Below are positions 22,503-33,199 of a DNA stretch of 64,000 nt, piece by piece (the stretch's first letter is position 1; each line of letters opens with the position of its first letter). A model generated the notes under the pieces. It saw nothing but the letters and a program-made list of their open reading frames with translations, ran no database searches and was not told the DNA's origin. The stretch comes from Grammothele lineata (taxonomy: Eukaryota > Basidiomycota > Agaricomycetes > Polyporales > Polyporaceae). The stretch spans positions 496,001 to 560,000 of the forward strand of contig NDFF03000035.1 of assembly GCA_002150815.3 (NCBI GenBank), read 5' to 3'. Both the position numbers and the translations under genes were made by a program.

Positions 22503-23277
22503 TCAATGCTCGAGGACAATCTCCACTTTCGGGAAGTAGGCGTAGACATGCTCGCCTCTATAGTCGACAACCCTGCGGTGCAGAGAAACGATTCGAATGG
22601 TGTCCAGCCTGGGATTGATCTTCCAGCAGGTCCATCGCTTGTCCTCATCATGGCGAGTGATCCATTGGTCTAGGTTCCTCTCTTTCTAAAATCGGCGACA
22701 CTTTTCAGCAACGTAAACGGAAAGAGGAAGGCACACTTACCAGCGAATCGAACCATGAGAACAGGGTCCAGACTATGGGTCCAAGGAATTTCCCAAGATC
22801 AGTAGGTGCTGCGGACAGAGTCATCGGAGAGTAGTAGGAGGGGGGGAGGGTCCTAACCTGATTCAGAAAGAGGTGTGTGAGTTGACGGATCTCTTGGAAC
22901 AGTGTAACACTCACATGAGGGTGTTCGAAAAAAGCGACTGAGCCCAAAGCAGGTCCAAGTCGAATCAACCTGATGCCAGTGTTTCCACCAATAGTTCGCT
23001 TGATGGCCGTTTCGACACTCATTGCAAACTCTTGGCCGGTCATGCCAGGTAATCCAGCGGTACCACACTTGTATGCGTTGTAGCAGTCAACGAGCATTGT
23101 CATCGGGAGGCCGTCTTCAAGACCCGGCCCGGGAATAGTCCCTTTCAGACGGCACTCCCATGAGGCGTCAGTGTTGGGAGGAACGTCAGTGGTGATGACG
23201 AGTGAGACTATAACACGAAGTAAGAGAATGACCGGTGAGGGAATTGATTGAAGCCACATACGAGGGTTGGTCGGCAT
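22503..23277 (-). CDS. Unknown protein, tandem paralog B
   Basis: Exons 23277-23262, 23207-22741 and 22685-22503 give 221 aa. An in-frame 57-bp segment with a perfect GTGAGT donor and CTGAATCAG acceptor is probably a further intron (202 aa). It begins MPTNPLSLVITTDV and shares MLVDCYNAY, LFSWFDSL, LDQWITRHDED and IRIVSLHRR with paralog A at 20222-21016. The 16-nt first exon, the second intron position and the phases match. Function unknown. Neither copy shows a frameshift or stop. Confidence 0.7.
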
Positions 23278-23375
23278 GGCTGCTAAGGCGGGGAGCTGGA
23301 GAGTACGCTGAATGGAGCAGATGCTGTGGAAGGTTGAGGGGCAATGATGCTCGGCCTGAACATCTTGGGGGAGTA

Positions 23376-23383
23376 TTTTATAA
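23376..23383 (-). promoter_or_regulatory. TATA box of paralog B
   Basis: TTATAAAA on the minus strand about 100 bp before the start codon at 23277, equivalent to the TATA element of paralog A. Confidence 0.5.
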
Positions 23384-23466
23384 GTGTTGTGGGGGAGCTT
23401 TATCTCGGATCGTAAAGCTTCACGCCGTCGAGAGCCACTCTGGACCAAAAGTATTCTGGTGGCTCT

Positions 23467-23520
23467 CAAGAGAAAAATAAGCGAGAACCACAAGTCGCCA
23501 GTGGCCAAAGCGACGGTGCG
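23467..23520. repeat. Promoter repeat, diverged copy at paralog B
   Basis: AAAAATAAGCGAGAACCA followed by GTGGCCAAAGCGA and GGTGCG matches the unit at 21182-21244 and lies at the same place relative to its gene (190-243 bp upstream). Confidence 0.6.
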
Positions 23521-24453
23521 TGGCTAATGTCTGACCATCGCGTCTAATTAAGTTCAAGGGAATCAAAGCGTCCCGGCTGATTCTGGTTCCATGGACGCTT
23601 AACGTGGTGGCACAGCCAGTCTCCGAGACGGGTATAGATCAATTAACACAGGACAAAGCAACTCACAGCGTGAAGGCTAGGGCAAGACTGACGCGTCATT
23701 ACTAGATAGCTGAAACATGCGTCAGTTACTCTTCTAGTGCATAGAGACGTTGGTCTCATCGCCGTATCAACTTTCTAGGGCTCTGCATCACTAAGAGGTG
23801 CTTCGGGAAGTGAGCTTGGATAAAGCACAAGCAAAGATCGAGAGTGTAGTAACCGGCCGGAGCCAACTTGAAGTCGACAGTGGCTTGCCGGGCGTCAGCA
23901 CCGTGGATCTAGCGGTCCCGGTAAGCTTTGGCTGCGACGGCTCAAGTTCCCGTTCTCAATTTGAAATAAGACAATAATGAGCCGCTGGCAAGTGGGAGAG
24001 CTTAGTTGAACGTCGACGAACCCGCCCGAGGCCGATGCGCCACGCCCGAGAGGCTGACCGCGAGAGAGCGTCTATCGAAGGAGAAGTCGTCAGTTCGAAC
24101 CCCAGAGCTGCAATTACTTCGCACTTCAAACATTGTTGATATCAGCCTGTAGATGCTCCTCCCGCTCATTACTCGGTGTGCGATATCCAAACGTTCATGG
24201 GTATCCTGAGGCCTCTGTGAGTGCAGTGAACGTTTGAGTGTTCGCTACTTAGAACTTACTTTCGTCTTGGAGGTACTACGCGAGCTGAGAGATAGAAATC
24301 TGCACGGCAGCCGGATACGCCGAGAGCCATGCGGTAGCCGCCTCAGCAACAGCACATCAGGGAATAACATGTCATCGCCAGGATGCCATCTCTATATCGG
24401 TCAGTAAGTACACAAGTTGAAGTAGTACGAAGACACCAGTTCCTCGCCCCACT
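23521..24453. other. Intergenic, duplicated flank
   Basis: No gene supported. Contains the counterpart of the 21590-21990 segment, including CAGTTCGAACCCC at about 24090, again B-box-like. Confidence 0.4.
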
Positions 24454-26358
24454 CTACGCAGCGCTCCCGATCCCGAGCCGCTGCAGACGCGTGCCCTTCC
24501 CGCTCGCCGTGCCTTTATCCGCCGCACCGAAGCTCTTCCCGCGTCCGCGTCCGTGCGGCCTGTCCGAGGGCGGCGGGCGCGCGGTACCGATGGACGTCGA
24601 GAGTCGCTTGATGACCCCGAGCCCGAGCCTCGGCAGACGCGCTCGACCTGCAGGCTTCGACGGCGGGTCGTTGGCGTCCTCGATCCCTGGAGCTGGGTGT
24701 ATATGGAGGGAAGGTCGTTCGGGTGTGGCGCGGTACGAGGTGTCGAAGAAGTCGCTGTGCTGGATGAGGACGAGGTCTTCCTCGGAGCCGTTCGCGAAGT
24801 CGACGAGCGCCTTGGGGAGAGGACTGAAGGAGGACGCTGCGGATGGGGGAGAAGAGCTGGCGCGTAGGGGGCTGAAGTCCCCGGCGAGTGTAGAGGAAAC
24901 CGCGGAAGAGGCGGAGGGAATGGGCAGGACGGACGCGCTCGAGCTCAGAGACATGTCGGTGCGGATTGAGGGAAGGACTTGGGCGCGTCGTCGTTCGGAC
25001 TTGATTGAGGTTTGTGTCGAGGATGCGGTGATAGACACGCTGAGGGAGGCAATGGACCGGCCGGAGTGGCTCGAGTGAATGTTCTCTGTCGTGAAGACGA
25101 CACTGTGCACGGTTGAGAGACGAGCCGTCGACGCTGAGTTTGAGCCCAACGCTGGGAGGATCATGGAGGAGGACGCCGCGGGGATTGAGACATCTGCGAG
25201 CGACGGACCGGAGTCGACAAAACCAATGCCAACATCACCCGCCGCTGGCACATCCCTGTGTCCTGCCGACGAGAACGACGGAAGAAGAGAGACGTCGTGG
25301 AGGTCTTGTCCCACTGCGAGCACCGGCGCCAATTCTCCAGGCCCTTCCCCTTCTTCAGTCCCATCGCGCGCGACGACACGCAACGGAAGCTCCCCCTTCC
25401 TCAACTTCTCCACCATCTCCTCTGCCAACGCGCGTCTGTTGGCCGACAGCGCCTTCTCCTCTCCAGTCTCCGCCGCGGCGTCCTCAAGTGCGGACACGGA
25501 CGGCGTCACTGTCTCCGTATGTCTCCCGCCCTCGCGCGCCGCCGACTTCCAGAACGCCGCTCGTGCCCGCCACGTCCTCGCCTGTGCCCGCGCCCCGAGC
25601 GTGCACTGCACCTGAGCGACGTACTCGCCTTGCGTTCGCCTGCCGTGAAGTGTAGGTCCAGTAGATATTCCGGCTTGTGGAAGTGTGGGGGTGGGGTGGT
25701 ACGCGCCCGCCAAGATGGAGTGGTGCGCACCCGAGGCGAGGAGGAGGTCCAGGAAGCAGCGGAGACGCGCGTTCTCCGTCGCGAGCGGTGGCGTAGTGTC
25801 GTTCGGGTCCGCCTCGAGGAGGGCAGAGGCAGTTGGGGGCGCAGCGAGCTTGAAGAGGAGGTCGCGCCGGAGCGCGACGACCTCCCTGCGGAGGTTAGTG
25901 AGTTCTTCGTTCATGGCGGCGCTTGCGTCTTGTGTGGCCACGCGCGCGCCGCGCTCGGCCTCGAGCGCACCCTCTAACGCTGTAATGTAGGCGCGTAGTT
26001 CGTGGTCCCCGGAGGTGAGGAGGCGGCGTTGCTGGGCGGACTCGAACTCGAGCTCATGGACGCGGTCGATGAGGAGCGCGAGGACGCTCTGGTGGTGGGA
26101 GAGCGTGGTGGAGGAGAGGGCAGGGCCCATACCGACGGTCGCGGCGTCAGCATCGAGGTCGGACGCGCCGCCAAAGGGAAAAACGTTGGAGGAGGACGTG
26201 AACATGTTGGAGGTCGCGGAGGGCTGCAGTTCCAGGATGCACGCGGTTGAAGCGGGGAGGGCGTTCAGGGAGGCCATGGTCGCGGAGGCGAGTCGGTTGA
26301 TTTCTGGGTCGGACTTGGCGGGACGTTGGAAGATACCTGAGAGTCGCGTGAGACGCAT
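24454..26358 (-). CDS. Uncharacterised coiled-coil protein
   Basis: A single uninterrupted exon of 634 aa from the ATG before RLTRLSGIF; the open frame continues upstream, but this methionine precedes the first conserved-looking sequence. Residues about 80-185 are strongly helical with heptad-like spacing (LIDRVHELEFESAQQRRLL, LEGALEAERGARV, LTNLRREVVALRRDL), indicating a coiled coil. The C-terminal half is Ser/Ala-rich and low in complexity, ending in a basic Gly-rich tail. I recognise no enzymatic domain. The lack of introns is unusual beside its neighbours. A scaffold or cytoskeletal role is possible but not shown. Confidence 0.75.
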   Translation of the reverse strand: MRLTRLSGIFQRPAKSDPEINRLASATMASLNALPASTACILELQPSATSNMFTSSSNVFPFGGASDLDADAATVGMGPALSSTTLSHHQSVLALLIDRVHELEFESAQQRRLLTSGDHELRAYITALEGALEAERGARVATQDASAAMNEELTNLRREVVALRRDLLFKLAAPPTASALLEADPNDTTPPLATENARLRCFLDLLLASGAHHSILAGAYHPTPTLPQAGISTGPTLHGRRTQGEYVAQVQCTLGARAQARTWRARAAFWKSAAREGGRHTETVTPSVSALEDAAAETGEEKALSANRRALAEEMVEKLRKGELPLRVVARDGTEEGEGPGELAPVLAVGQDLHDVSLLPSFSSAGHRDVPAAGDVGIGFVDSGPSLADVSIPAASSSMILPALGSNSASTARLSTVHSVVFTTENIHSSHSGRSIASLSVSITASSTQTSIKSERRRAQVLPSIRTDMSLSSSASVLPIPSASSAVSSTLAGDFSPLRASSSPPSAASSFSPLPKALVDFANGSEEDLVLIQHSDFFDTSYRATPERPSLHIHPAPGIEDANDPPSKPAGRARLPRLGLGVIKRLSTSIGTARPPPSDRPHGRGRGKSFGAADKGTASGKGTRLQRLGIGSAA

Positions 26359-26673
26359 GGTCGGGAGGACGTGAGGGAAGAGAGTGAAGGTCGGGACGAG
26401 AGCTCTCCGTGGTCGCGAGCCGACTAAGTACGCACTCGACGGGTGGCTGACATGTTGAAAGTCGAACTTCGAGCGTTGACGGCTGTGACGATCGACCGTC
26501 CGGCATGGCTTGCGGCCGGGGATGAAGCGAACAACGTGCAACAGGGCACGACAGATCATATTCCGACGATACTCGACAACACGATAACGATGTTCAGAAT
26601 GTACAGAGATCCGTAGGGTAGTTAACCAAGTCATTAATACACGAACTGCTCCGCGCCTCTCCACTGATCAAAT

Positions 26674-28691
26674 TCACCGGAGAGTAAGGATGCTCGCACT
26701 GGTGCTGCTTGCGCGCGTCGTGTCCTTCGCGTCCTTCTTCTTGCCCCTCGGCGCGTCCCAGATCTTCCAGAACTTCAAGTTCTCGTCGCCCGCCGCGGTC
26801 GCGATCATCTCTCCGTTGGGCGAGAGCGCGCTGAAGAGCACGCGCGAGTCGTGCGCGTCCTTGATCTCGACGAACTTGTCCATCGACGGGTACGCGTGCA
26901 CCATGATCGAGTTGGCGGGGTATCCGTGCGTGGTGAGGAACTCCTTCTTGTGCGGGCTCCACTGGATGCTCGAGATCTGGGCGGGGGTAGGGAGCGAGTG
27001 CAGGCGCGCACCGGTGGTCGTGTTCCACATATGCACGGTCGCGTCGGACGTGCCTCCGCCAGAAGCGAGCAGCGCCGTGTTCCACGGGCACCACGAGACC
27101 GCTTTGACGGCCGCGGTGTGGTTGCGCTTCGTCCAGCGCGCGGCAGAGCGCTGGCTCGAGGACGGGGTGCCGACGTCCCCGACGCGCCCGTCCCAGACGT
27201 TCAGCACGTTGTCGTTCCCGCCCGACGCGAGCAGCTCGCCGTCCGGGCGCCACTTGAGCCCACACACCTCGCCCTGGTGCCCGAGGAGCTCCATGACCTT
27301 GTGCCGCCCGATGCGGACGTCGTGGTGCCAGATGCTGCCGTCCTGGCAGCCGGAGCTGAGGATGTGCCCGTTCCAGGAGAGCACGCCGACCTGCGCCGCG
27401 TGGCCGGTCATCGTACGCAGCTTCTGGCGCGTCTCGACGTCCCAGAGCTCGATGGGGCCGGTGGGATAGCCGACGCTGAGGAAGCCGCCGTCGTTCGAGA
27501 AGTCGATCGAGGAGATGTAGCCGTCATCGGGACCCTGCACGAGCGGCTGCACGTCTCCCGTCTCGGCCATCCAGAGGTAGGCGCTGCTTGCGAGCGCGAT
27601 ACCGAGGATGTTGGTGGAACTCCACGAGATGAGATTCAGGTAGAAGTCGTCGATCATACCGGGTGCGTCTAGAATCTTGTGTGGGGACGTGGAGATCTTG
27701 CGATCTTTGGTGCCAGTTGTCGCCGAAGTGCTCGAGGACGAGGACCCGGCGCGCGCGTAGAGAGGACGAACGAGCTCACGTGCTTGGGCCATGAGAGGGT
27801 CGGAAGAGGCAGCCGGTGGAGGTTCATGATACGAGAGGATGCGACGATTCAGTGGCACGCCTGCAGCCGCTGCTAACCTGGCCGTATGACCCGGGGACGC
27901 CGACTCGGGGTTGAGGGACATGAGATCGAGTGTCGCAGCCACATCGTCGACGGTGTCGCGAGTGGTGATGAAACGGTCGCGTGTATCTCGCTGTGAAGTC
28001 GGTGAGTCCATCGTTCGAGGAAAGGTGGAGGAAACAGACAAGGAACGAGAGCGAAGGCAGCTGCCCCAGCCATGATATATATGCCCCACGAGTGCGTGAT
28101 CAGTGGCAATCTCCTGCATCGGAGTGGCAACGCCTGAGTAGACAAAGCACAGCCAACACGACATGCGTTCCACGCAGATCTAGTCAGGTCGTAACGCAAT
28201 GGATATGGAGTGATGAGAGTCGACGGCTTCTGTCACCTCACACTCTGACGAGGGATACAAGCAGCGTCCCCAATCTAGGATGGTGCCAAGTGTAGGCGGA
28301 CAGAACGTCCATCTCATACGAAGGCGACCCCCGAAGACCCAAGTGCGGATACTACATTTGAGAAATAAAGCTAAACGTTGCTTACTGTTGGTTGAGAACG
28401 TGATCGCTTCTCGGTTTTGGGAGGGGGGACATAGTCGCGGGTGACCACCTCCAGCCTGCTCTCGATGCCGCCCTTCCGAATGATACCAGTGCTGGCCTGC
28501 CGCTGCAACGCCTCGGACACTTGGTATGAGCTTCCCGTCGCCCGCTTCACCGGAGAGGCGTTACGACTCGGCACGATGAAAGGATTTGAGGCATCCGCGA
28601 TGTGGTTGGTGCCGTAGATGGAGGAAGAAAGTGGTGTCTTGGTCTCGGAGCGAGATCGGTGTCGCGTGGGGGTTTTCGGAGGGTACGCCAT
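26674..28691 (-). CDS. CDC20: Cdc20/Fizzy-type APC/C coactivator
   Basis: Exons 28691-28386 and 27990-26674 encode 540 aa. Exon 1 supplies the N-terminal regulatory part (SNPFIVPSRNASPVKR, then KRSRSQPT). Exon 2 opens with the C-box-like RDTRDRFITTR, then KILDAPGMIDDFYLNL, which is diagnostic for Cdc20/Cdh1 proteins, and seven WD40 blades (for example LWDVETRQKL, VNVWDGR-type ends, FWKIWDA). Cdc20 recruits substrates to the anaphase-promoting complex. The intron between the exons is 395 bp, much longer than others here. The splice (PT|RDTRDRF) gives a natural join, but a small extra exon cannot be excluded. A start at the internal ATG 28011 would lose the N-terminal region. A meiotic paralog is an alternative identity. 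Confidence 0.87.
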
Positions 28692-28916
28692 GAGTGCGGA
28701 TGTTGTCTCGGGGATAACACAGAGGTGCAGGAGTGAGAGGAGGGGTGGAAGAAGATGTCAAGGGGAGGAAGAGAGAGGAGGTGGTCCAAGTCGAGCAAGC
28801 GAACACGCGAAGACGGCGCGGTCGCGTATGGTTCGCTTTTGGATCCGAGACGCGTGACCGCGTTTGCGGTTGGGAGAGGGCGCGGTCATAGACGCCCAAT
28901 GAACAGATGTCTACAT
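28692..28916. promoter_or_regulatory. Promoter region of CDC20
   Basis: 225 bp between the CDC20 start and the tRNA gene, with opposite transcription directions. No defined motif identified. Confidence 0.35.
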
Positions 28917-28996
28917 GGTGAGATGGCCGAGCGGTCTAAGGCGCCAGACTAAGGATCTGGTCCGAAAGGGCGTGGGTTCGAATCCCACTCTCATCA
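28917..28996 (+). tRNA. tRNA-Leu (anticodon AAG)
   Basis: Folds as a type II tRNA. The acceptor stem GGTGAGA pairs with TCTCATC (one G-U), discriminator A. The anticodon stem CCAGA/TCTGG encloses loop CTAAGGA with anticodon AAG (28951-28953). A variable arm of 11 nt (28961-28971) and the T stem GTGGG/CCCAC with TTCGAAT loop follow. There is no intron. Box A (TGGCCGAGCGG) and box B (GGTTCGAATCC) are both present. Confidence 0.93.
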
Positions 28997-29000
28997 TGTC

Positions 29001-29005
29001 TTTTT
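29001..29005 (+). terminator. Pol III T-run terminator
   Basis: TTTTT five bases after the tRNA-Leu 3' end, the normal RNA polymerase III stop signal. Confidence 0.75.
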
Positions 29006-29467
29006 CACTCTCTCCCTGGGGACACGGCAAGTTCGTGTGCCACCGGTAGCCGCGCCCGACACGTGGCCAGGGCCATGTCCGCTGAACTTGCCCAAACTTC
29101 TCTTTTTCCTTGACTCCTGACTCCACTGAAGCTTGTTCGTCGCAGATACACAACGTGTACACTCATAGTTAAACGACCTTGCCGCAGCTACTGCAGTCTC
29201 GTTTTCCATGACCCGTTCTTCAGCTCCAGTTCAGTATGCGATTGTGGAGCCACAGCCTTCTTTCGTCCAGAGCTTTGTTGGTGGCAGGCCCGAGCTTCAA
29301 TGCGTTTGGACGCGTTCCACGCCACCAAACCTCACCTTCAAGTGCACCGCTTCTTCCTGTCGTGGGTCAAGCGACCTCCGCGAAGGTTCGTCTATAAAAC
29401 CAGCACGGAATGGACCCCAGCGCACTCAGCCCCGTATTTGATACTCGACTGTCTGTCGCTCGCCGCC
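29006..29467. other. Intergenic, no supported gene
   Basis: Only short frames. Promoter of the next gene; the sequence CTATAAAACC near 29390-29400 is a TATA-like element about 75 bp before its start codon. Confidence 0.45.
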
Positions 29468-30455
29468 ATGCCTCGCAGCCTTCGTACTCGTCCTACAGGT
29501 ATGTGTGCCCATCCATAAGACACGTTTTTGTTGCTCATAGACTGAATCTCTGCGCCAGATGATCGCCTCAGGTCCATCGACTTGAGTCTTATAGACGACA
29601 TCCTTCAGCCACCGTCGAGATTGTATCTTAAGAAGTGTGCGTCACTCGGCCCTCTTTTATGACTTTTTGTTGACCGGCTCCTCCTTCTAGGCACTGATAT
29701 GCGTTCTATATCTCACTCTTTCGGTCAGCTGGTCTACGAGGCGAGAGAAGTTAAAGACTCGGATCCGTTTCTCATCAAAGACGACCGTCGATACTGGGGT
29801 CAAGGCCTCAGCGTATTCCGTATCAACCCATCGAGGCTCTTCACGAATGCGGATTCTTCGAGCCCCTATTCCTTACACCTTCCTATAGGCACTAACGGCG
29901 TCCCCCTTCGATACGTTGCCGAGTGGACTCGTGACCTCAATTGGGTTGGTTCTGCCACACAATTCCAGTATGCGAACGGGTCCCTTCCAGTTTATATCTC
30001 ACCATGGATGGTGTGTAGTAGGAACATCTCGTAGATAAGTTCTATAGCTGACAACTTTACTTATAGGGGCTCAGGGACGCTGTGCCGGAGGTTCCAGGGA
30101 ATCTAGAGGTAGCTCTCGGCAAAGTGTCGCTGACCTATGGGCAGATCGTTCACGAGTGCATCCGTGTACAGAGGGAATATCTGGACAGAGTACGTGTATC
30201 TCCGCGCGCATCCCACTCTAGTGACTCGCTTATCTTCATCCTGTCCAGTGGCTGCAGAGAGTCGATAACAGAGAAATCAGAGTCCCGAACATGCCCTTGA
30301 AGGAAGTCAGGCGGTACGTCGAGAGCGTGTGGGACGCCATGTATATTATCGGCCTGCGACGGATCGGCATTGACTTGACCGACTCGGTCTGGGCCGCCGA
30401 GGTAGTCGTTGTACTCCCTTCTGAGTCGGTCCTTCAGCCAGCTTATGATGAGTAG
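29468..30455 (+). CDS. Unknown fungal protein (accessory family, member 1)
   Basis: Five exons (29468-29498, 29559-29636, 29691-30010, 30067-30189, 30249-30455) encode 252 aa with consistent phases. Visible blocks are YWGQGLSVFRINPSRLF, SLHLPIGTNGVPLRY, VSLTYGQIVHECI and DAMYIIGLRRIGIDL. No known domain. The gene at 31081-31795 ends similarly (LTIGHLIAFF, DALYIVAIRR), so the two are probably distant paralogs. It opens the accessory cluster of BTB and lectin-like genes. The second exon uses the GTGCGT donor at 29637, because the earlier GTGTGC would create a stop. Confidence 0.68.
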
Positions 30456-31080
30456 CACCCAAGTCTCATTCTGTGCTATGTGGTCTTCATTGTACGTTCC
30501 GTTTATGCTCAATACAATAGATGTGGTCCGTGCCCGTGTGTGGCCATTGTGGGCTGCGTTCTATCACAAAGCGTCCTCCGTCACATATAATACTCACAGA
30601 GCGGCCGTGCTTCCTTCTTGCTCCACAGCTTCCCCCCACGCCTCATACTCGCTTATCCTTCAACTCTCGGGAAGTCTCATGTCGTGGATATTTGGTGCGT
30701 TCGGTCGCCCTGCACATCGAGCATCCGCTGACACCGTTAACATGTGTAAAGGACGTGGTCGCGAGACGCTAACAGGTGAGCTTTGCCTATCTTCGAACTA
30801 CTTCGTGCTTGACCGTGACCACTACGTTAGGGAGAGACCTTGAGGCTCGCGAGATACACCGGCACATCGACAGATTGATATCTGAAGACTCGGACGACGA
30901 GCGCGACGGCCAAGCTTCCCAGTCCACTGAAGTGCGCGCGCGCGATGCAGGTCGGCCGGTATCCTCGCTCTGTGCCTTCCTCGCTCACGCATGTCCTATA
31001 ACAGACGACGCGGGCGCTCATCGTGGGCTAGTACCTGTCCGTTGTGTGCTTGCTCCATCCCCAGACACGCACTGTGTCGC
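30456..31080. other. Intergenic or unassigned first exons
   Basis: The gene that follows has an open frame reaching back to about 30776 (ending in HRHIDRLISEDSDDE), so earlier exons may lie here. I could not define a start with confidence. Confidence 0.35.
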
Positions 31081-31795
31081 AATGAGCCCCACCTATGTGG
31101 CCGGAGCCACACCGCCTCTACGATTCACCCGGTGGAACAGACCGCCCGCCGCCCGCCACAGCGCCCTCGAAGAGACCGGCGACCCCGCACCACGCGTGTG
31201 GCGATCGCCACTCCCTGTTGATGTCGACTCCGACTTCAGCGTCCGCATTACCGTGGGCGGGAAGCTTGGATTCCAGCTCGCGCGCTGCGTCGACGCAATG
31301 TCCGAGGGAGTGTGCTGGGAGGCGGATCAGGTCGATGCGGTTGTCCTCGCGGACGTCGATGGGGCGCACGATGTGGTTGAGTCTTACTTTCAAGGAGACG
31401 CAAATACTGTGACAGTACAACGTGCGATGGTGCGTAGCTCTTTCGGCACTGGTTTGGCGATAGCCTTAACCAATTCGAACAGTTTCATCCGGATGACGTG
31501 GTCAGCGCGAGATCCGTACAAGTAGGGAGGAATGACCTCACTATCGGTCATCTCATCGCATTCTTCGTCGAGGAGCACTTGCTTCACCAGCAGACGATAG
31601 ATGCTAAGGTATGTCATCAAAACCATGGTAGATATACCATTGTGCTGATTCGCGTTACAGGGAAACAACGCTACGGGAGGACATTCTCCAACAGAGAGTG
31701 TTCCGCCTTTTGATGCACTTTACATTGTCGCTATTCGTCGTACGAACCCAGCATACGGTCCCATGTGTTGGTTTCCGGAGCTCGAAGCACGATAA
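31081..31795 (+). CDS. Unknown fungal protein (accessory family, member 2)
   Basis: Exons 31081-31429, 31483-31608 and 31661-31795; the last two are well supported by splice sites and phase, the 5' end is not. The C-terminal part (DLTIGHLIAFFVEEHLL, PPFDALYIVAIRR, CWFPELEAR) resembles the end of the gene at 29468-30455. The first exon encodes SDFSVRITVGGKLGFQLARC. No known domain. Its 3' end overlaps, antisense, the open frame of the broken BTB gene. Confidence 0.5.
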
Positions 31796-32279
31796 CGGCC
31801 TCGGGCGTATTCGCAGTTCTGCATCGTACCGTACATCCACGCTTCAAAGTTCTGCTACATCCTGACGTCGACCTATCATAGAATTGAAACGCCGTCAGAC
31901 TTGTGTCCACGAGCATGGGCCCGGCAGTACGCGCCGTTTCGATCCTCTGCGCGATTTTCTCCCGCACCACCTTGGTGAACGCCATTGCATCTCCGTACGC
32001 CTTCTTCCCACATTCCGTGCATCCTCCGAAAGTCGACATGACGGGTGCCAACAGCTCCGGATCCGTCGCCCAAGCCGCATCAGGCTGCTCCTCGACGCGT
32101 GATCCAAGACCATTCAGGTAATCCAACCAACCCTGCCGAATGAGGACCTGGATGTCGCGCAACGTCTCCGTTTCGTGCACGAGCAGCGTCACCGACGCGC
32201 TCGCGCAGCTCCCGTGACAGGTGACGGCGATGTGCTTCCAGATTCTCTCGTCGTCCGCGATCCACTTCGGAAGCGGCTT

Positions 32280-32288
32280 CGTGTCTTT
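32280..32288 (+). repeat. Target-site duplication, left copy
   Basis: CGTGTCTTT, exact copy at 34059-34067; on the minus strand it encodes Lys-Asp-Thr in frame with the BTB gene on both sides. Confidence 0.8.
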
Positions 32289-32299
32289 GGGGCACAGGT

Positions 32300-32460
32300 A
32301 ATTCGACGCAACGGGACGCAAAGGGACGCAAAGGGACGCGACGAGACGCGAACAGGGAAGCGACGCGACGCAGGTGGAGACGCGACAGAGACGCGCTGTG
32401 GCGTTTGTGGCGCAAGGAGGGACGCGACAGGACGCGACAAGACGCGACGCGACGCGCGCG
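32300..32460 (+). repeat. GACGC minisatellite, left arm
   Basis: Irregular tandem units such as GGGACGCAAA and GACGCGACGA. The same family recurs in the same orientation at 33200-33535 and in reverse orientation at 33893-34050, where it forms the right arm. Confidence 0.75.
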
Positions 32461-33199
32461 CACCCAGCGCTTATTCGCACTCATACGCTCCTCATACGAC
32501 GCGAAGCCTGCTCTCTCCTCATGCCCGCAAATATGCTCTGCCCTACGATTCTCTGGGTCTATCATAGAGATAATATATATTTGTAACACCTCTGACACCC
32601 TATAAACCCTGTTAATTTATTCTCGCTGCCAATGACGGTAGCAACCTAGCTACTGCCAACGCACAGGAGCGTGCGCCGCCTCTCGTCTACGTATGGGGCT
32701 GCATGGTGTCCGTGCGCCACCCGCCCAAGATTGGGCTTGATTTCCGCACTGCAAGACTTCTATCTGGGGAGCTCCGGTCAGGGCCCTTCTATGATTGACA
32801 TAGCTAGTTGCTGTACACTCACCATCCTCGTCTTTATCTACCACTACCCTGTCGACCAATCAGCCACCCTTATGTGCCCGCTTTACTTTAGGCTCCAACT
32901 CCCATTTATTCGGGTTGCCCGCCTATAACGGTAACACGCAGAGTCGTCCATCTTGCTCTGGAGACCCTGATTTCTTGGACAACTGAAACTCGGGTCCACG
33001 CTGCAGCAAGGTTTAGGTGAGTAGCTGTCGCTGCAGAGATTACTCTGAACCAATATTGAATGAAGCGTATGGAGGCATACAACACGATAAAGACGTACCT
33101 CCAACACACCCGGGCATGCGGCGCGGAAAAGGAAGTACTACGCTAGCGAAGGCTTGAGTGGCCCTTTGAGGCCAAGGCTTCACGCGGGATGTTGGAGGT

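Noticed and set aside
25079..25990. Long plus-strand frames opposite the coiled-coil gene
   Set aside because: They mirror the GC-rich minus-strand coding frame and have no recognisable features.
26674..28011. CDC20 read as a short protein starting at the internal ATG 28011
   Set aside because: The frame at 28386-28691 has typical N-terminal Cdc20 sequence and joins in phase to the C-box, so the internal ATG is probably intronic.
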